Assembly (NCBI RefSeq): GCF_026262505.1
Contig: NC_067203.1
Span: forward strand, 682,001 to 746,000
Source of the DNA: Trichomonas vaginalis G3
Taxonomy: Eukaryota; Parabasalia; Trichomonadida; Trichomonadidae
Direction: 5' to 3'
Length of the DNA: 64,000 nucleotides
Both the position numbers and the translations under genes were made by a program. The notes beneath the pieces are model-generated. The model ran no database searches. It was given only the letters and a program-made list of their open reading frames with translations, and was not told the DNA's origin. Positions 60,146-64,000 of the stretch are shown here, one piece after another. Each line of letters begins with the position of its first letter. The stretch's first letter is position 1.

Positions 60146-60247
60146 GGCTTAACCGTCGGACATTCGTTTGTGGCTTAACCGTCGGACCACAACGATAAAA
60201 ATCTCATTTTAACTCACTTTTTTTCTATCTTAAGGAAATTCATGAAA

Positions 60248-60317
60248 ATTCAAGAGGGTGAAAAAACAGGTGAGAAAACAGGTGAGATCTCACCACTTCA
60301 CCTAAAATATATTTTTC
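60248..60317. repeat. GGTGAGATCTCACC palindrome (family 3), copy 3
   Basis: AGGTGAGATCTCACC at 60280-60294, followed by ACTTCACCTAAAATATATTT. It abuts the stop codon of the 286-residue gene, in the same relation as copy 1 to the gene at 55611, so a role at gene 3' ends is likely. Confidence 0.75.
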
Positions 60318-61176
60318 AGTACTTTTTCAGCACTTTTCCGTAGTTATATATGAAAGACAATTCGAGATAAAAGTCATAGTACAAAGGTATTATATGCTGC
60401 ACACCGTTTGTTGTGAACCAAACTTGAAAGTCAGAGAAACTGTTACTAGGTGGTTCGTAGAATTTAGAAGCAAAGTCATAAAAGTCCTTACCGATACACA
60501 GAAAACTGTTGTTGCTTGAACTGAAACTTGCATGACACATGACATTTTGAGGGTCGAACACGTTTCTATAAACTGTCAAATCTGTTGGTGGAAGTATAAA
60601 TTTAAATGGACCATCTGGTGGCAATGGTTCGTTCTGGTTTAGTAACCGAAGAAATTGTGCCCAAGAACGTTTGTCTACTCCCCAATATAAAAACTCTGTA
60701 TCTCTTGGAGGGTTAATTTCAATCTTTTGAAATGAAACGGTGGAATTCATCTTATCGTATTCTAGTTTCAGATAGTATGTTCCATTTAGTAAAGAGTGGT
60801 ATTTTTCTTGAAATTCCCAGTAGTATTTGTTCATTTGAGTTTGAAAGTCATTTAGAGTTTTTTCAAGACTTTCGTCTGAACGAATAGTAAAGATCTTCAT
60901 TTCGTCAAATTTTTCTATTAGACCATCAGAACCTTTATACTGACCATGAAAATATACTGCGAACATAAACGCGTTAGTTCTATTTGAAAACAAAACTCTT
61001 CTAAATCCTATTGCCTTTGCATCTGAAGGACTTTGAAGCCAACGAACTGGATAGTCAAACCTGTAAGCTCCGGATAAAATTTCTTCATCTGATATAGTCC
61101 TGCCAGCGTTTGTAAAGATATAGTCTAACGGTTTTGTATCTGCTACTTTTGTTCTTTGTTTTTCAACCTGAAGCAT
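60316..61176 (-). CDS. 286-residue capsid-associated protein candidate
   Basis: A whole frame. The C-terminal third is strand-rich with M-C-H-A-S-F-S, D-F-Q-V-W-F-T-T-N-G and D-F-Y-L-E-L-S-F-I-Y. The order resembles the end of the element A protein at 307-819. Such ends occur in minor capsid proteins of Polintons. The N-terminal part (W-L-Q-S-P-S-D-A-K-A-I-G, V-Y-F-H-G-Q-Y) is not assigned. The start follows TATATTTTTACATATATAAA, part of the element promoter pattern. Function remains inference. Confidence 0.5.
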   Translation of the reverse strand: MLQVEKQRTKVADTKPLDYIFTNAGRTISDEEILSGAYRFDYPVRWLQSPSDAKAIGFRRVLFSNRTNAFMFAVYFHGQYKGSDGLIEKFDEMKIFTIRSDESLEKTLNDFQTQMNKYYWEFQEKYHSLLNGTYYLKLEYDKMNSTVSFQKIEINPPRDTEFLYWGVDKRSWAQFLRLLNQNEPLPPDGPFKFILPPTDLTVYRNVFDPQNVMCHASFSSSNNSFLCIGKDFYDFASKFYEPPSNSFSDFQVWFTTNGVQHIIPLYYDFYLELSFIYNYGKVLKKY

Positions 61177-61232
61177 TTTATATATGTAAAAATATACTGT
61201 TTTAAAAACGTTTTAAAATGGTATGCAATGTT

Positions 61233-63385
61233 TTATTTCATGCAATGTTTTATTTCTGTCCCGTCTTCAAGTATGGCCCAGTACTTGCGCTTGGATATTA
61301 CATGAACTTCGGAAAATACCTTGTCTAGCTTAAAACAGCCCATTTTCTCACCGACTAAACCCATTTCAATGAGTTTGTTATAGCCTTCTTCGTTCGTCAT
61401 GAGTGCGTCAATGTTCTCATAGTATACCTTCACTTTGGATTTAACCTCTGAGAAGAATTTGTTGTAGTTGTCAAGGACTGCCTTTGCGAACTGAGGATAA
61501 GACCAATGTTCGACAATAGGTTTTACTGTGGTTACTAAGCCACCTTGACCTTGAGTAAATTCGTATTTCAAAACAAAAGGGGAGAACCTTTCAACAAAGT
61601 TGTCGACTTTCTCATAGTGTTTACTCTTCATCTTTTGAGGTTTCTTAATGGAATATCCCCATGTCGAATTCATAAGCAATTTGATTGTCATTGCAAGTTT
61701 GGGGTTTGAAGCTTTCCTAATATCATAGAGTTGTTGTATGACTTTTCCAACTGTATAGTTCCTTCCCGGGAACTCTCCATCTTCGTTTGGAATTCCAGTC
61801 GGGATATATTGGACGAACCTCATGTACGCAGCGTTAAGGTCGACATAGTATATTTTTTCGTATGAGTCGAACTTATCGCATCCAATGGGTCCGGTTCGTG
61901 GAAATTCAAGCGAGTCTCTTATCTTTTGAGAAACCTCGCCTGTTATCTCATAAACATCGTCGAAGCAACCTGTTTCATATAAAACCTTCTGACCTAACTC
62001 AGATGCTCTCCAATACAATTTGACATCGATTGGATGTCTCAATGGAAGTTTGTTTATAGCATCTTGAAGTTCTTGCAACCTCATTGGAAGTTCTTCTGGT
62101 TCAGGTTGGTATCCGAACAATCCAACTCCTTTTGGAGCTGTGTACTTCTTTTGTGCTAGAACTTTGTCTGGAACAACTTTTGGTCTTACCAACAATGAAA
62201 AGTTTGTTTCGTCTTTTGGTACAAAAGTTTCTGTCAGCTTGTCATCTGGAATTGGTTCCAACAAACCTTTCTCGAAAAGAATGTTAACAGCTCTGACAAT
62301 GTTGCACTTGCCTTTTCCGAACAATGGGTTTGTAAGACTTTCGTTCAACATGAAGTGGTTGTGGACAAGTACAATCTTCAACCATGGCAATTTGAAGTCA
62401 ATAACATAGTCGTCATGTGAAGAACCTTTCTCAGTCGGAATGTTGACTCGGATATTGACATTTGCCAACGGTGCAATTTTTGTCAATTGACCTCTGAGAA
62501 TGTACCTTGTTTTCACACATGACTCAAGATACTTCATCTTCTCATCTGTAACAAGACCAGAGTTCCTGAGACATGTAAGAATACAAGGTTCATTGACAAT
62601 TTTTTCAATTGAATTGTAAATTCCATACCTGGTTAAGTTAATGTCAGACTTGTTTATGAACGGGAAGTATCCAGCATGTTGTCTGACTGCTTGAGGGTTG
62701 GGTTGGTACCATTCAAACTTCACGCTTGCAATTCCTTCAATCGCATTCAAAATATCTGAGTCGGAGTCAAACATTTGTTCTCTCTTTGTAGTCTTGAAAG
62801 CGTCAAGAAGCATTGCGGCTGTTGTGACATTGCCATGTGATAGTATATATGACCATCTAAATCTGTTACGGTTAGTCTGAGATTGTATCCTTTCTTATTT
62901 CCGTCTTGAATTGCAGCAAGTACACCCATGAAGCCTTCTTTGTTCTTTCCTTCTTCAAAGTTTACTGTAAAGGTTCGACCAGATGCAATTTGACTTCGAA
63001 CCTCACGATACTTCTCATATGCATATCTTGTTCTTTCCATTGGAGCATGTGCGTCTTCACCTTTTCCTTTTTTCCTTCTCAAAGGATACAATTGTTCGTT
63101 ATGTTTCCAGTAGAATCTGGCAAAGCCGTCGTGTCCTTCAACTTGAGGCTCAGTAACATCGAAAGGCATGTTCATAAGACGCTCTTCTTCTAACCTCTCT
63201 AGTCTGTTTGGATAGTTGGCGCGCGCTGTTTCCAAGTCCATTTCATAGGTCAGACCAGCCAGTTTGTCATAGACTTTTATTGGCTTTCCCTTCCTATATT
63301 TAAACTTCTTTGAAACTCTCCAACCATATCTTTCTAACTCTGCTTTTATTCGAGCAGACCTTCTGTCCATTCTATACGGGGGCAT
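61233..63385 (-). pseudogene. family B DNA polymerase of element B, broken
   Basis: The region encodes an N-terminal basic part (M-P-P-Y-R-M-D-R-R-S-A-R-I) and then a polymerase. Recognisable are motif A (Y-V-D-L-N-A-A-Y-M), motif B (K-L-L-M-N-S-T-W-G-Y) and a motif C region (V-Y-Y-E-N-I-D-A). A typical exonuclease domain is not obvious. It is shorter than and clearly different from the element A polymerase and has no HNH-like insert. The copy is broken (one or a few breaks). An AT-rich motif TATATTTTTTTATTTTTAT precedes the start. Confidence 0.7.
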
Positions 63386-63425
63386 TTTATAAAAATAAAA
63401 AAATATACTGTTTTAAAATGGTATG
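63386..63425 (-). promoter_or_regulatory. AT-rich promoter-like motif before the polymerase
   Basis: On the coding strand TTTTAAAACAGTATATTTTT then TTATTTTTATAAA and ATG. TTTTAAAACAGTATATTTTT-type sequence also precedes the gene starting at 61176. Confidence 0.5.
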
Positions 63426-63434
63426 CCATTTCAT

Positions 63435-63620
63435 ATTTCTCATCTAATTTCTCATGAACTTTCATCGTCAATGTTTTGTCAAAACTTCTTCATCTAATTT
63501 CTCATGAACTTTCATCGTCAATGTTTTGTCAAAACTTCTTCATCTAATTTCTCATGAACTTTCTTCATCTAATTTCTCATGAACTTCATCGTCAATGTTT
63601 TGTTAAGACTTCTTCATCTA
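63435..63620. repeat. 50-bp tandem repeats
   Basis: TCATCTAATTTCTCATGAAC followed by TTTCATCGTCAATG and TTTTGTCAAAACTTC repeats with a 50-bp period and then breaks up. Part of it (TCATCTAATTTCTCATGAAC) also stands inside KilA-N gene 2 near 59710, and part is the reverse complement of the 25-mer repeat at 40 kb. Confidence 0.85.
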
Positions 63621-63691
63621 TGTCTTCCCAACGGTCTTTTACGACAGACTCAGCGTACAGTTCAAATAAAAATAAAAAAATGTTTTTCCTT

Positions 63692-64000
63692 TTACTTTAC
63701 GTAACCACCTGCTACCATAAGTCTTTGACGCCAACCCATACCAGCTAATGAAGGTTGGCTTGGTTTAGTCTGGAGACTAAACTTTGGTTTTGGTTTTTCT
63801 TCAGTTTTTGGCTCCCCTTCTTCTATCGGTTTTTCGTCACTTTTCGGTTCATTTGACTTTACCTCACTTGCAGGTATGGTTGTGTCGTTAACATCTTCAT
63901 AAATGTCATATGCCATCTGTTTCTGTTTTCCTTTCAACTTTTTGTGTTTGTTGTAAAGTTTAGAATATTTCGACTCTAAGTCAATGAGATGTTCTATAAT
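63692..64000 (-). CDS. partial Lys/Glu/Pro-rich protein at the window end
   Basis: The frame is open to the window edge, so its start lies outside. The visible 100 residues begin with a charged helix (H-L-I-D-L-E-S-K-Y-S-K-L-Y) and continue with a disordered acidic and Pro-rich stretch (E-G-E-P-K-T-E-E-K-P-K-P-K). The end is G-M-G-W-R-Q-R-L-M-V-A-G-G-Y-V-K. No family is recognised. It could be a virion or DNA-associated protein of element B. Confidence 0.5.
   Translation of the reverse strand: MIEHLIDLESKYSKLYNKHKKLKGKQKQMAYDIYEDVNDTTIPASEVKSNEPKSDEKPIEEGEPKTEEKPKPKFSLQTKPSQPSLAGMGWRQRLMVAGGYVK

Larger units (their letters stand above)
42866..64000. mobile_element. Polinton/Maverick fossil, element B (right end outside window)
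   Basis: The block contains a double-jelly-roll-type major capsid gene, a minor capsid candidate, an SF3 helicase, an A32-like packaging ATPase and a family B DNA polymerase, which together identify a Polinton/Maverick. No integrase is seen; it may lie beyond the right end. The left edge is set after the poly-A tract at 42866; no terminal inverted repeat could be confirmed. The copy is broken, with perhaps half a dozen or more breaks plus one transposon insertion (55994-58422). Several genes remain whole, so the age is probably moderate. Confidence 0.9.

Overview
The window looks like nuclear DNA of a trichomonad (Parabasalia, such as Tritrichomonas or Trichomonas). It is very AT-rich, its host genes lack visible introns, and it carries a long multi-membrane-span cyclase of the type that trichomonads hold in large families. 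It also carries an SSU72 phosphatase and long Polinton/Maverick elements, which are abundant in these genomes. I cannot decide the species from sequence alone.

Layout. (1) About 1-12.4 kb is the right part of a Polinton/Maverick fossil (element A): candidate capsid genes, a phage-like fibre gene, an SF3 helicase, a broken retroviral-type integrase and a whole-looking protein-primed-type family B DNA polymerase with an extra HNH-like zinc module. (2) 12.4-24.4 kb is a host region with one small gene, a tandem array of five damaged copies of a secreted beta-helix-like surface protein family, two stray fragments of the neighbouring cyclase gene, and a 191-bp MITE with TA target duplication. (3) 24.5-37.6 kb holds ordinary host genes: a large cyclase-like membrane protein whose cyclase domain appears catalytically dead, a putative RasGAP-like protein, a PH-domain protein, a small membrane protein, SSU72 and a coiled-coil protein. 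(4) About 37.7-39.2 kb is an island of at least eight long stem-loops in series. (5) 39.2-42.9 kb carries an HNH endonuclease with a divergent partner gene, tandem 25-mers, triplicated ~90-bp repeats and a 16-bp AT minisatellite. (6) 42.9-64.0 kb is a second, different Polinton/Maverick fossil (element B), cut by the window end. It has a coiled-coil structural protein, a degraded capsid gene, a minor capsid candidate, an SF3 helicase, a packaging ATPase, two KilA-N proteins, a GIY-YIG type protein and a family B polymerase. A 2.43-kb Kolobok-like DNA transposon with TTAA target duplication sits inside it.

How the parts fit. A and B share an ordered block: a small Cys-Cys-Gly protein, then a minor capsid candidate, then the helicase. 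They differ in polymerase type and accessory genes, so they are distinct lineages. The packaging ATPase, capsid genes, polymerase and helicase would have served virion assembly and self-replication; both copies are now broken, A with a few breaks and B with more.

The most unusual signal is the wealth of short palindromic repeats. Element B has at least three families. Two of them lie inside reading frames of KilA-N proteins without closing the frame, and a third sits at gene ends. Element A has 13-nt mini-hairpins, several inside coding regions. The host island at 38 kb holds stems of up to 30 bp. Together they suggest mobile or recurrently generated palindromes tolerated in coding DNA.
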